64,000 nucleotides of DNA from JANOYY01 sp043720395 (GCA_043720395.1 JAYSSR010000049.1:1-64000), one strand, 5' to 3'. Numbered from the stretch's first letter, positions 43,139-52,343 are shown. Notes: a model not told the origin generated them from the letters alone. Numbers and translations: made by a program.

Positions 43139-43978
43139 ATGGGGAATCGGCTCGATGGCAAGGTGGCCGTCATCACCGGGGGTGCCAGCGGCATCGGTGA
43201 AGGAACCGTCCGACGCTTCGTGGAGGAGGGCGCGCGGGTGGTGATCGCCGATCTGCAGGACAACGCGGGTGCCGCGCTCTGCGCGGAGTTGGGTGCAGAC
43301 ACCCGTTTCATCCACACCGACGTAACCCAGGAAGCCGACGTTGCCGCAGCCGTCGACCTGGCCGTCGCGGAGTTCGGACGACTCGACATCATGTTCAACA
43401 ACGCAGGCATCGTGGGTGCCATCGGGCGCATCAGTGACACGACCGCCGATGCCTGGAACCGCAGCGTCGCCGTGCTCCTCAACGGCGCGTTCCACGGCAT
43501 GAAGCACGCCGCGCGGGTGATGGTGCCCCAGGGTTCTGGCGTGATACTCAGCACGGCCAGCACCGCAGGAATCATCGGCGGTCTCGGGCCGCACGCCTAC
43601 ACGGCGTGCAAGCACGCGATCGTCGGGCTCACCAAGTCCGTCGCTTCGGAACTCGGTGCCAGTGGTATCCGCGTCAACGCCATCGCCCCAGGGAACACGG
43701 CCACGGCAATGACCGCCGCAGTCATCACGGGTGACTACACAGACCTGGAAGCCGCCAGTCGGCAAATCGCATCGACTTCCCCGCTGGGCATAGCGGGTCA
43801 GCCAGAAGACATCGCGAACGCGGCGCTGTATTTGGCCAGCGACGAGGCCCGCTACGTCAGCGGCCATTGCCTCGTGGTGGACGCTGGCCAGACGACCAAC
43901 GGCGGGTCGTCTCGCTTCCACCAGTCGAAGTCGGCCATGGTCGAAGAGGCAGGACGGCGGACGCCCACCGGCACCTGA
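43139..43978 (+). CDS. SDR oxidoreductase
   Basis: 279 residues: TGGASGIG (about 15-22), ADLQ (acidic, NAD-type), NNAG, STASTAG with Ser, YTACKHA (YxxxK) and a C-terminal VSGHCLVVDAG. There is a 25-residue polar tail beyond the usual end. Strong GAGGAG ribosome site. Divergent from the DUF35/aldolase operon, so likely part of the same steroid-like route as a hydroxyacyl or hydroxysteroid dehydrogenase. Confidence 0.87.
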   Translation: MGNRLDGKVAVITGGASGIGEGTVRRFVEEGARVVIADLQDNAGAALCAELGADTRFIHTDVTQEADVAAAVDLAVAEFGRLDIMFNNAGIVGAIGRISDTTADAWNRSVAVLLNGAFHGMKHAARVMVPQGSGVILSTASTAGIIGGLGPHAYTACKHAIVGLTKSVASELGASGIRVNAIAPGNTATAMTAAVITGDYTDLEAASRQIASTSPLGIAGQPEDIANAALYLASDEARYVSGHCLVVDAGQTTNGGSSRFHQSKSAMVEEAGRRTPTGT

Positions 43979-43995
43979 GCCTTGACGCGACGCGC

Positions 43996-44838
43996 CTACT
44001 TCGATGTCACGCCAAGGTCGATCGGGAGCACCACGCCCGTCAGGTGGCGGGACTGGTCGCAGGCAAGCCAGGCCAACGCATCAGACACATCGCTCGGTTC
44101 CACCCAAGGTTCGGGGAGCACGCTCACGCGGTGGCGCAGCACTTCCGCGGCGTCATCAGGTCCAGGATCGGTCACACCGGGCGAGAACAGCTTGTACATG
44201 GCGTCATGCATGATCATCGGCGTCCGAACGGTCGCTGGCGCAAGCACGTTCACCCGTATCCGGTAGCGGCCGACCTCCTGAGCGAGGCTCTTGGCGAATC
44301 CGATCACCGCCCACTTGGTCGCCGTGTAATCCGACAGGTTGGGCACGGCTCGCATGCCAGCGCCCGAACTCGTGATGACGATCGAACCGCCAGTGCCCCT
44401 GGCGATCATCCCGGGCAGGACCGCGGAGGTGGTGTTCCAGACTCCGGTGAGGTTCACGCCAATGACGTCGTCCCACTGTTGCTGCGTTATCAGCCAGCTC
44501 TTCGGGCCGAACGGCGAGATCCCGGCATTGGCGGCCACGATGTCGATCGAGCCGAGCTCGGCTGTTGCGCCGGCGACGATGGCATCGAGCGCGGCTCGGT
44601 CGCGCACATCAGCCCGGAAGGGCAATACTCGCCGGCCGGTGGCCTCGCCCAGCCGTACCGTCTCGGCGAGATCGTCCTCCGACGCCATGGGATAGGCAGT
44701 CCAACCGAACGTCTCGGGCGCGGCGACGTCGATGGCGATCACGTCAGCACCGTCTGCGGCGAGCCGCAGGACGTGCGACCGTCCCTGGCCTCGCGCCGCG
44801 CCGGTGACGAGTGCCACCTTTCCTGCGAGTGGTCCCAC
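43996..44838 (-). CDS. Mycofactocin-type SDR oxidoreductase
   Basis: 280 residues from GTG 44838, overlapping nothing but 2 bp from the nitroreductase stop. The N-terminus KVALVTGAARGQGRSHVLRL and the 12-15 residue insertion after the second strand (APETFGWTAYPMASEDDLAE) are hallmarks of the SDR group with non-exchangeable nicotinamide that pass electrons to mycofactocin. YTATKWA provides YxxxK. Uses alcohols or carveol-like substrates in characterised relatives. Confidence 0.8.
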   Translation of the reverse strand: MGPLAGKVALVTGAARGQGRSHVLRLAADGADVIAIDVAAPETFGWTAYPMASEDDLAETVRLGEATGRRVLPFRADVRDRAALDAIVAGATAELGSIDIVAANAGISPFGPKSWLITQQQWDDVIGVNLTGVWNTTSAVLPGMIARGTGGSIVITSSGAGMRAVPNLSDYTATKWAVIGFAKSLAQEVGRYRIRVNVLAPATVRTPMIMHDAMYKLFSPGVTDPGPDDAAEVLRHRVSVLPEPWVEPSDVSDALAWLACDQSRHLTGVVLPIDLGVTSK

Positions 44839-44840
44839 GA

Positions 44841-45506
44841 CTACCAGCTGTCCCAGTGCAGGACCGTGTCCAATGACTCCCGCTTGGCCGGCTTGAAGTC
44901 GGTGCCCTGCGTGTACGCGAGCGGCGTGAGACAGGCCTGGGTGACGCTGGCGAACGGAATGCCGAGCACGTCGGCCACCTCCTGCTCGTGCATCAGGTGG
45001 ATCGTGGTCCAGCTGGTACCAAGCCCGCGAGCTCGGGCGGCAAGCATGAAGCTCCACATCGAAGGGAGGATCGAGCCGAGCATCGACGACGACATCATGT
45101 TCGGCATGCCGTCGATCTTGCCCTCTACGCACGCGATCACGAGATACGGCGCGCGGTGGAAGTTGGCCGCGAGGTACTCGGCAGAATCCATCACGCGGCC
45201 CTGCTGGGCGTCGCGTTCCGCCGCACCGGTCACGATGTTCCCGGCGGCCTGTGGCATGGTCCGATAGATGTCGAAGCCCTTACGGTAGATGTCCGCGATC
45301 GCCATGCGCTTGGCCGCTTCTTCGACCACGACGAAATGCCAGCCCTGCATGTTGGACGCGCTCGGCGCCTGCGTCGCGAGCGCGACACATTCCTCAACAA
45401 GTGAGCGGGATACGGGACGGTCGAAGTCGAGACGCTTGCGGACGGACCGCGTCGTGGCAAGCAGGTCATCCGGCGACAGCGGCAGTAGGTCAGAACGATC
45501 GGTCAT
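44841..45506 (-). CDS. Nitroreductase-family flavoprotein
   Basis: 221 residues from ATG 45506: TTRSVRKRLDF FMN-binding start, ATQAPSASNMQGWHFVVVE, and a C-terminal GLGTSWTT segment with the usual FMN contacts. Members reduce quinones, enones or nitro groups with NAD(P)H. It adjoins the mycofactocin SDR by 2 bp, so the two are likely co-transcribed. Confidence 0.85.
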   Translation of the reverse strand: MTDRSDLLPLSPDDLLATTRSVRKRLDFDRPVSRSLVEECVALATQAPSASNMQGWHFVVVEEAAKRMAIADIYRKGFDIYRTMPQAAGNIVTGAAERDAQQGRVMDSAEYLAANFHRAPYLVIACVEGKIDGMPNMMSSSMLGSILPSMWSFMLAARARGLGTSWTTIHLMHEQEVADVLGIPFASVTQACLTPLAYTQGTDFKPAKRESLDTVLHWDSW

Positions 45507-45591
45507 GAGCCAAGTGTGACCCGTACGGTGTGTGTCGGACAACCCAAGGTCCGCGTCATGTCGAGTCACGGCGCGGACGCTGCTGGCAACG

Positions 45592-47103
45592 TCAGATCGA
45601 ACGCCCGGTTCCCTCCCAGTACGGTGCGCGCAGCTGACGCTTGAGCAGCTTGCCAGCTTCACTTCGCGGCATCGCCTCCACCACGTCCCACGTCTTCGGG
45701 ACCTTGTACCCGGCGAGCCGGTCACGCAGAAACGTCGTCAGCTCGGCGGCAAGCGACGCGGACCAGGCAACCCCCGGAGCGAGCTGCACCGCAGCCTTGA
45801 CCTCTTCGCCGAACTCGTCGTTGGGGATGCCGAAGACCGCGGCATCGACGACCGACGGATGGGAGGTCAGGATCCCTTCGACCTCGGCTGGATAGATATT
45901 CACCCCTCCCGAGATGATCATGTCGACCTTGCGGTCGGAGAGGTAGAGGTACCCGTCGGCGTCGAGGTAGCCGATGTCGCCGAGCGTGAAGTGGCCTTCC
46001 ACAGTGTGGGCCTGCGCGGTCTTCTCCGGTTCGCCGAGGTACTCGAAGTCGGTACCGGTGGCGTTGCGGATGTGGATCACTCCCGACTCACCGGCAGCCG
46101 CGTCGCGGCCATCGTCGGTCACGATCCGCAGCGTCATATTGGACATCGGCTTGCCGACCGAGCCCGGACGCCCGACCCACTCGTCGCCGGTGATCACCGA
46201 CACGACGCCGCCCTCGGTGCCTCCATAGTACTCGGTGATCTTCGGGCCCCACCAGTCGATCATCCGACGTTTCACATCGGGCGAACACGGTGCCGCACCG
46301 TGGAGAACCATCGACAACGACGAGCCGCTGAACGCTTGCCGACGCGCCTCCCCGACGCGCAACAGACGCACGAATTGCGTCGGCACCAGGTGCACGTTGG
46401 TGATGCCGTGGCGGTCGATTGCGTCGAGCACGTCCTCGGGGACGAAGCGCCGCTGGCTCACCACGCTTGAACCACCGATGAGCGGGAAGAAGGAGAACGC
46501 CCACTGGGCCGAGTGGTACGCAGGGCCGCACAGCAGCGTCCGACCGTTTGCCGGGAAGCCGATGTTGACCATTCCCGCAGCGATCAGCTCGTAGACCTCG
46601 GGCGGTACGCCGATCGGGAACGCCGAACTGGTGACACCCTTCGGCCGGCCGGTCGTGCCCGATGTGTAGAACATGACGCCGCCCATCGATTGATCCGCTG
46701 GTTCGTCGGCCAACGCGCTGGCCAATGCCGCCTCGTAGGTGGTCCCGAACTCGAGCGTCGGCACGCTGGCTCCAACGACGTTCGAGGCAATCTCCGGATC
46801 GAGAATGAGCAGCCGCGCACCGGAGTTCTCGACCACGTACGCCACCTCGTCGGGCGCGAAATGCCAGTTGAGCGGTACGACCAGCACCCCGGCATGTGCG
46901 GCGGCGAGGAACACTTCGTACAACTCACGACGGTTGCCAGACAACACGGCAATCCGCTCACCGGGCTTGACGCCGTGCGCTCGCAGGACGTGGATGAGTC
47001 GGTTGACCCGCTCGTCAAGTCCGCGCCACGACGTCGACCCGAGTTCGTCGACGAGCGCTGGAAAGTCGGTCCGGTCGCGATGGGCAAGAAGCAGGCGGGC
47101 CAT
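45592..47103 (-). CDS. Acyl-CoA synthetase (AMP-binding family)
   Basis: 503 residues of the ANL superfamily: P-loop FYTSGTTGRPKGVT, YYGGTEGG, adenylate-hinge SDRKVDMIISGGVNIYPAEVE and catalytic-lysine tail PRSEAGKLLKRQLR. Adenylates a fatty, steroid-side-chain or aromatic acid and forms its CoA thioester in the cytoplasm. It is separated by 90 bp from the nitroreductase. The entry ligase for the CoA-dependent genes around it is a natural role. Confidence 0.9.
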   Translation of the reverse strand: MARLLLAHRDRTDFPALVDELGSTSWRGLDERVNRLIHVLRAHGVKPGERIAVLSGNRRELYEVFLAAAHAGVLVVPLNWHFAPDEVAYVVENSGARLLILDPEIASNVVGASVPTLEFGTTYEAALASALADEPADQSMGGVMFYTSGTTGRPKGVTSSAFPIGVPPEVYELIAAGMVNIGFPANGRTLLCGPAYHSAQWAFSFFPLIGGSSVVSQRRFVPEDVLDAIDRHGITNVHLVPTQFVRLLRVGEARRQAFSGSSLSMVLHGAAPCSPDVKRRMIDWWGPKITEYYGGTEGGVVSVITGDEWVGRPGSVGKPMSNMTLRIVTDDGRDAAAGESGVIHIRNATGTDFEYLGEPEKTAQAHTVEGHFTLGDIGYLDADGYLYLSDRKVDMIISGGVNIYPAEVEGILTSHPSVVDAAVFGIPNDEFGEEVKAAVQLAPGVAWSASLAAELTTFLRDRLAGYKVPKTWDVVEAMPRSEAGKLLKRQLRAPYWEGTGRSI

Positions 47104-47149
47104 GGTTGATGTTCTCCGCGCTCGTCGGTGACGTCAATTCGACCTTCTT

Positions 47150-47260
47150 TAGAGGGCGAGCCGATAGGCGAGTCCTCAATCGGACACAGCAGAATGAATC
47201 GACCGGCGAAGCCGGTCGCCGTCCGTCGCCGCGCCGCAGCCGTGACCTACCCGCTGAGCC
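47150..47260 (+). repeat. 111-bp inverted repeat flanking the alcohol dehydrogenase, left arm
   Basis: Starts TAGAGGGCGAGCCGATAGGC; its reverse complement recurs at 48313-48423 with about ten mismatches in 111 bp, the first 42 bp being identical. It contains inner palindromes (CCGGCGAAGCCGG). It ends 2 bp from the dehydrogenase stop. Confidence 0.8.
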
Positions 47261-47262
47261 TC

Positions 47263-48297
47263 TCAGAGACGCGGGTCCACGAGCACTTTGACGTGCGCGG
47301 AGGATCCACCCGCGAGGTCGGCGAGCGCGTCGCCCAAGCCGGCCAACGACACCGTGGACGAGTGCAAGGGGTCCAGCTGCAGTCGACCGTCGGCGATCAT
47401 GCCCATGGCGAGATCGAACTCCTCGTGGGTGTAGGCCAGCGACGCGGTCACCGTGATCTCCTTCACGAGCCACACGCCGGGCGTGATGGACGCGTCAGTA
47501 TCGGACAGCCCGATGAGGCACATGGACCCGCCGCGCCGAGCGAGTCCAACCGCCGCCTGGATCGCGGGGGGACGGCCCACACACTCGTAGACGATGTCGG
47601 CCCCGAGCCCTCCGCTCTGTTCACGAACGAGCGCCTCAGCCTCGGCACCGGGGGACACCACGAAGGTGGCACCGAGCGCTCGCGCCAACGTCTGACGCTG
47701 CTTGTTGGGTTCGACAACGATGACCTGCCCCGCCCCGGCCGCCTTCACCCACTGCATGGTGGTGAGACCGATCGGCCCGGCCCCCTGAACGACGGCGAGA
47801 TCGCCGAGCCGGATGCCACTGCGACGAACCGCATGGAAGGCCACGGTGGCCGGTTCAACCTGTGCGGCCTGGGTGTCGGACAGCGCGGCGTGAGCCTTGA
47901 CCACCCGGTCGGCCTTCACCGCCAGACGCTGAGCAAACCCACCGTGGAGGGGATCGCGCAGGTCACGTCCGGTCGCAGCCAAGAACACCGTGCTGCAGTA
48001 GCCACTCTGCCCGGAACGACAGGCCGCGCAGCGTCCACAGGGCGGCGGGACGGCGACTACGACTCGATCCCCCTCAACAACGTTGCGGACCTCGGCGTCG
48101 GCGGCCGACACAATCCCAACCCACTCATGTCCGCAGATCGCAGGGTTGTACGTTGCCCCGGATTGATACGCGTGGATGTCCGTGCCGCAGACCCCGCAGA
48201 GCATGATGTCGACCACGACGCCGCCCGGCGAGGGCACGGGAACCGGGACCTCAATCAGGTCGAGTTGGTGGTGACCGGTGATGACGGCAGCGAGCAT
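47263..48297 (-). CDS. Zinc-dependent alcohol dehydrogenase (MDR)
   Basis: 344 residues. Catalytic zinc ligands: Cys-Gly-Val-Cys-Gly-Thr-Asp near residue 36-42, GHEWVG (His-Glu) and the distal region VEPATV; structural-zinc cysteines CGRCAACRSGQSGYC. Nucleotide loop VVQGAGPIGLTTMQ. It resembles sorbitol/threonine-type dehydrogenases. The gene fills the space between two 111-bp inverted repeats: 16 bp from its start to one and 2 bp from its stop to the other, so it looks like a cassette. Confidence 0.88.
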   Translation of the reverse strand: MLAAVITGHHQLDLIEVPVPVPSPGGVVVDIMLCGVCGTDIHAYQSGATYNPAICGHEWVGIVSAADAEVRNVVEGDRVVVAVPPPCGRCAACRSGQSGYCSTVFLAATGRDLRDPLHGGFAQRLAVKADRVVKAHAALSDTQAAQVEPATVAFHAVRRSGIRLGDLAVVQGAGPIGLTTMQWVKAAGAGQVIVVEPNKQRQTLARALGATFVVSPGAEAEALVREQSGGLGADIVYECVGRPPAIQAAVGLARRGGSMCLIGLSDTDASITPGVWLVKEITVTASLAYTHEEFDLAMGMIADGRLQLDPLHSSTVSLAGLGDALADLAGGSSAHVKVLVDPRL

Positions 48298-48312
48298 CGG
48301 CCCAAGCTACGC

Positions 48313-48423
48313 GGCTCAGCGGACAGGTCACGGCTGCGGGGCGGCGACGGCCTACGGCCGGCTTCGCCGGCCGACTCATTGTGCTGTGTCCGATTGAGGA
48401 CTCGCCTATCGGCTCGCCCTCTA
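48313..48423 (-). repeat. 111-bp inverted repeat flanking the alcohol dehydrogenase, right arm
   Basis: Mirror copy of 47150-47260. It lies upstream of the dehydrogenase start and must contain or bound its promoter. No target-site duplication is evident outside the arms. Confidence 0.8.
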
Positions 48424-48473
48424 CGCGACGCGAAGATGGAATTCATCAGCTGATCAATTATGGTGCTCGCATC

Positions 48474-48818
48474 ATGATCATCATCGCTGGCACGATCGAC
48501 GTGGACCCCGAGCAGTTCGACGCTTGCCTCGCCGCCTCGACGCCCCTGCAGAAGGCCACCCGCGATGAGGAACCTGGATGCCTTGCCTACTGCTTCGCGC
48601 CCGACCCCGTCGTGACGGGCCGTCTCCAGGTGTACGAGCTGTGGGCCAATGAGGCATCGCTCGCCGCCCACTTCGTCCATCCGAACTACCTCAACATGCG
48701 CACCACGCTCGGACAGTTCGGCCTTCGCGGCGCGGACAACAAGAAGTACCGGGTGGACCTCAGCGAACCCGTCTACGACGCGACACGGACGCCGCGCGCC
48801 GACTTCTTCACGCCCTAA
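48474..48818 (+). CDS. ABM-domain quinol monooxygenase-like protein
   Basis: 114 residues from ATG 48474; an upstream in-frame extension lies inside the repeat and is rejected. MIIIIAGTIDVDPEQFDACL, EEPGCLAYCFAPDP and RLQVYELWANEASLAAHF fit the ABM ferredoxin-like fold of YgiN-type quinol monooxygenases, which act as dimers without cofactor. It precedes the Rieske operon by 72 bp. Confidence 0.78.
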   Translation: MIIIAGTIDVDPEQFDACLAASTPLQKATRDEEPGCLAYCFAPDPVVTGRLQVYELWANEASLAAHFVHPNYLNMRTTLGQFGLRGADNKKYRVDLSEPVYDATRTPRADFFTP

Positions 48819-48827
48819 CCGACATTC

Positions 48828-48863
48828 AACTGACCATCAAACCGACCATCAAACCGGCCTTCA
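48828..48863 (+). repeat. 12-bp tandem repeat in a 5' leader
   Basis: Three units: AACTGACCATCA, AACCGACCATCA, AACCGGCCTTCA. C/A-rich, ending 27 bp before the Rieske start. Confidence 0.6.
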
Positions 48864-48890
48864 TCGGCCCCGAACCGGAGGACAATCAAC

Positions 48891-50252
48891 GTGACGCCGA
48901 GTGCTGACACAGGTCTTGCCCGCTCGCCCGGCATCTCCTACCAACAACTGCTCGATACCGACACCCACCCCGTGCCGGCGGTGCTGCGCCTGGAATCGAC
49001 ACGCAATGGTGGCAGCGCCGACTTTGCGAAGGAGCGGTACACGTCTCGCGACTGGCACCTGCTTGAGATCGAGCGCCTGTGGAAGCGGGTGTGGCAGTTC
49101 GCCTGTCGCGAGGAGGAGATCCCGACCACGGGCGATTACATCGTCTACGAGATCGCCGGACTGTCGTTCATCGTGATCCGCCAAGTCGATGGCTCGATCA
49201 AGAGCTACCCCAACGCATGCCTGCACCGCGGCCGTCAACTGAAGGACTACGACGGCCGCTGCACGGAGTTGCGGTGCTCGTTTCACTCGTTCGCGTGGGC
49301 GCTCGATGGCGAGCTGACCGGCGTGCCGGCCCGCTGGGACTTCCCGCACATCGACGACGAAGCGTTCCGACTGCCTGAGCTGCAGGTGGGTACCTGGGCC
49401 GGCTTTGTGTTCGTAAACCCCGACCCGAACGCGACACCCCTTGCCGATTTCATCGGCGGCTTAGCGGACCATTTCAAAATCTGGGATCTCGCCAGCGCCT
49501 ACACCGAGGCCCGCGTCTGCAAAGTCATTCATGCGAACTGGAAGGTCACTCAGGAAGCTTTCAGCGAAGCATTCCACGTCAGCGGGACCCATCCGCAGAT
49601 CCTCAGGTACCTGGGCGACACCAACAGCCAAGTAGACGTATGGGACAACTTTGCGCGGGTCATCACCGCAGGTGGCACTCCGAGCCCGGAGCTTGGTTTC
49701 GACCCCTCACAGGACGAGATGATGCGAGCCATGCTCGACGTGCGGGAGGGTAACCAGAACCCGGTAAACCTGGAGGAGGGCCAGAGCATGCGCGCTGTCG
49801 CCGCCGAAATGGGCCGGGCTCGATGGCGACCCGTGGTTGGTGATCGCGTGGATGCCATGTCCGACGCCGAGATGATGGACAGCCTGGACTACACGCTGTT
49901 CCCGAACTTTCATCCGTGGGGTGCGTTCAACCGCATCGTGTACCGGTTCCGTCCCAATGGCAACGATCACCGCAGCTCGATCATGGAGGTGCTGTTCCTC
50001 TCGCCGTTCAAGGGCGAGCGTCCACCTCCGGCACCGGTGCACTGGCTGGAGGAGCATGAATCGTGGTCCGATGCCACGGAGTTGGGCATGCTCGGCAAGG
50101 TCTTCGACCAGGACCTCTTCAACATGAGCAAGGTCCAGCTCGGTCTCGAAACTACGTTCAAGCCGGGCGTCACGTTGGCCAACTACCAGGAGGGCAAGGT
50201 GCGTTGGTTGCACGACAAGCTGACCGAATGGGTCGAGGGGCCAACGTCATGA
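48891..50252 (+). CDS. Rieske non-haem iron oxygenase, alpha subunit
   Basis: 453 residues from GTG 48891 with CGGAGG upstream. Rieske cluster: Cys110-x-His112 and Cys129-x2-His132; mononuclear iron His229 and His234 in EAFSEAFHVSGTH. These enzymes hydroxylate aromatic or steroid rings with electrons from a reductase, which is not encoded in the window. The next gene overlaps by ATGA. The C-terminal half (VHWLEEHESWSD, ANYQEGKVRWLHDKL) resembles dioxygenases of hydrophobic substrates. Confidence 0.9.
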   Translation: MTPSADTGLARSPGISYQQLLDTDTHPVPAVLRLESTRNGGSADFAKERYTSRDWHLLEIERLWKRVWQFACREEEIPTTGDYIVYEIAGLSFIVIRQVDGSIKSYPNACLHRGRQLKDYDGRCTELRCSFHSFAWALDGELTGVPARWDFPHIDDEAFRLPELQVGTWAGFVFVNPDPNATPLADFIGGLADHFKIWDLASAYTEARVCKVIHANWKVTQEAFSEAFHVSGTHPQILRYLGDTNSQVDVWDNFARVITAGGTPSPELGFDPSQDEMMRAMLDVREGNQNPVNLEEGQSMRAVAAEMGRARWRPVVGDRVDAMSDAEMMDSLDYTLFPNFHPWGAFNRIVYRFRPNGNDHRSSIMEVLFLSPFKGERPPPAPVHWLEEHESWSDATELGMLGKVFDQDLFNMSKVQLGLETTFKPGVTLANYQEGKVRWLHDKLTEWVEGPTS

Positions 50253-50464
50253 ACGGCCTCCGCCACCCCTTCACAGGAGCGCTCTACGAGCAAGACGGCA
50301 AGGGCAACATTCGGGTCGTTCACGGCCACCGCGAGGGCCTTTTTAACGAGAAAGGTCAGTGGATCGCCGGGGAGATCCGCGAGGCCGACCCGCAGCTGTG
50401 CGGGTGGGTGGCCGGACCCGTGTTCGGCAACCACCGACTGACCCCGACGACCCAGCCGGGCTGA
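50249..50464 (+). CDS. Small protein coupled to the Rieske oxygenase
   Basis: 71 residues from ATG 50249, overlapping the Rieske stop by ATGA. Sequence pattern: RHPFTGALYEQDGKGNIRV, then a second half GQWIAGEIREADPQLCGW. No known domain recognised; one Cys. Context suggests a small beta-rich accessory of the oxygenase, possibly for electron transfer or assembly, but this is inference. Confidence 0.6.
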   Translation: MNGLRHPFTGALYEQDGKGNIRVVHGHREGLFNEKGQWIAGEIREADPQLCGWVAGPVFGNHRLTPTTQPG

Positions 50465-50483
50465 CTACCTCCGAGGACGCGAC

Positions 50484-51422
50484 ATGACCATTGGGATCGG
50501 GCTGTGCCTCCCCCAGCTCGGCGAGCACGTCACCACGGACGCGGTGCGGCGATTTTGTCTGCGCGCAGAGGAGTTGGGGTACAGCAGCCTGTGGGTCCAG
50601 GACCACTTCATGTGGCCCCTCAACCCCGTCCGGGGCTACGCGGGCCGCCCCGGCGCTCCGGTTCCGAAGCAGTACCAGTCGGTGTTGGCACCCACCGAGC
50701 TGCTCACCGCCGCCGCCATCTGGACCGAGCGAGTCAGTCTGGGTACATCGATTCTCGTTGCTGGCAACCACTGGCCGGTGCAGTTGGCGCAGCGGCTCTC
50801 CACCATCGACGTGCTGTCGGGCGGGCGATTGATCGTCGGTCTCGGCGTCGGTTGGAACGAGGAGGAGCATGACGCGTCGGGAACGGACATCCGCACCCGA
50901 GGTGCGCGCATGGACGACTTCGTGGACGCTCTCAAGGCGTGTTGGGGCGACGATCCAGTGCAGCACGAGGGACCGTTCTTCACCATCCCGCCTTCGATTA
51001 TCCGGCCCAAACCTGTGCAGCGTCCCCGGCCCCTGCTGCTGTCAGGCATGTGGTCCCCGGTCGGTCTCGAACGAACTCGCCTCCACTTCGACGCCTGGAA
51101 CCCGGCCGGGCTCAGCGTCGCCGCAGCATGCACAGCTGCCCTAGCGATGAACGCTGACAGGCCCGGCGGCATGGCCCCGCTGCAAGTGTTCCATCGATCC
51201 TTCGCCCAATTCCCGCACGCGCCCACTCCTACGGGCGACGTCGTGGAACGCCTCGCGGCGGAGGCAGTGTCGGCGCAGAGCGCAGGGTTCACGGAGTTCG
51301 TGATGGAGCACAACTTCTGGGATGGCGTCACCTCGCCGGAGGACTGGGCAACGGTGCCCGACCTCTTCGCCCCAGTGCTCGCCGCCGTCGGTGCAGACCG
51401 TCGCGAAGACAACAATGGATGA
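50484..51422 (+). CDS. Luciferase-like (LLM) oxidoreductase, probably F420-dependent
   Basis: 312 residues; TIM-barrel LLM signatures: ELGYSSLWVQDHFMW, VSLGTSILVAGNHWPVQLA, GGRLIVGLGVGWNEEEH and the IRPKPVQRPRPLLLSG segment common in F420-type actinobacterial members. It follows the small gene by 19 bp and ends the Rieske operon. Likely oxidises or reduces an alcohol, enone or similar group with F420 or FMNH2. Confidence 0.85.
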   Translation: MTIGIGLCLPQLGEHVTTDAVRRFCLRAEELGYSSLWVQDHFMWPLNPVRGYAGRPGAPVPKQYQSVLAPTELLTAAAIWTERVSLGTSILVAGNHWPVQLAQRLSTIDVLSGGRLIVGLGVGWNEEEHDASGTDIRTRGARMDDFVDALKACWGDDPVQHEGPFFTIPPSIIRPKPVQRPRPLLLSGMWSPVGLERTRLHFDAWNPAGLSVAAACTAALAMNADRPGGMAPLQVFHRSFAQFPHAPTPTGDVVERLAAEAVSAQSAGFTEFVMEHNFWDGVTSPEDWATVPDLFAPVLAAVGADRREDNNG

Positions 51423-51475
51423 CGCCGTTGGCGCGGCTGAAGCCGTTGGCTTCGACAGCCCATAGAGCCGGTGTG

Positions 51476-51997
51476 CTACCCCTGCTCCTGCGCCTTCATC
51501 CAGGCCGCCGTGGCCGCACCCATCTTCGCTCCGTCGTATGCAATTCGCTGGGTCGGCGACACCTCCAGGATGACCCGGCGGGGCGAGTCCAGAAACTTCG
51601 CGAACACTTCCTGAGCCCTCACATCATCAGGACGAATCGCGGCTGACAGGTCCGGGTAGAACCATGCCTTCGTCTCAGCGTCATCGAGCACGCGGCAGGT
51701 GCCCTTGTAGGTGACCGTTTTGTTGCGGGGCAACGGTGAGCCGGTGGAGGTGACCACGATGGATACCCGCGGGTCGCGTCGAACGGCGCTGATACGCAGG
51801 CGTTGGCTCGATGCGGTCAGCCAGAACTTCCCTTGACGCCACACGTAGGACATGATCACGCCGACCGGCCAACCATCTTTATTGGACCAAATGAACGTGC
51901 ACTCGTTGTGCGCGAGGAGCAGCTGTTCCTCGTCCGACTGGTCGAGACCGAACACGGTCACGTCTTCGTAATTCTCAGGGTGGGCTTCGGCGCTCAT
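51476..51997 (-). CDS. Pyridoxamine-phosphate-oxidase-like split-barrel protein
   Basis: 173 residues from ATG 51997. GWPVGVIMSYVWRQGKFWLT, AVRRDPRVSIVVTSTGS, VTYKGTCRVLDD and FAKFLDSPRRVILEV mark the split-barrel fold and paralogy with 35781-36293. It overlaps the 3' end of the deleted SDR by 23 bp and converges on the LLM gene. Probably binds F420 or FMN. Confidence 0.75.
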   Translation of the reverse strand: MSAEAHPENYEDVTVFGLDQSDEEQLLLAHNECTFIWSNKDGWPVGVIMSYVWRQGKFWLTASSQRLRISAVRRDPRVSIVVTSTGSPLPRNKTVTYKGTCRVLDDAETKAWFYPDLSAAIRPDDVRAQEVFAKFLDSPRRVILEVSPTQRIAYDGAKMGAATAAWMKAQEQG

Positions 51998-52343
51998 GGG
52001 TGTCCTCTCTGGTGGTTCTGGTGGTGTCGCCGGCAAGTTCGCGCGGGAGGAACTGTCCGGTGCTGGCGGTTATACCGCCGTCGACGGGAACGATCGCGCC
52101 CGTCACGAAGCTGGCGTCGGGCGACGCCAGAAAACTGATGACCGCAGCGATCTCCTCGGGGAGGCCCCAACGCTGCAAGGGAATACGTCGCCGCAAACTC
52201 AGCACGGTTGCGTCAAGTCGCCCGAATCGCTCAACGGCCATCGTCACAGCTGCGTCGTTCACCACGATTCGCTCAACGGATGCACGACCGATGCCTGACG
52301 CCGCCCCGGTGACGACCGCCACCCTGCCGTCATGCATGCCCAT
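51975..52343 (-). pseudogene. SDR with large in-frame internal deletion
   Basis: 122 residues. Good SDR start (VAVVTGAASGIGRAS) and good SDR end (GLPEEIAAVISFLASPDASF, VTGAIVPVDGG), but only about 40 residues lie between, against about 180 in a normal member. NNAG, the catalytic Ser and YxxxK are all absent. The reading frame is intact, so a truncated protein may still be made. Unlikely to be active. Confidence 0.7.
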
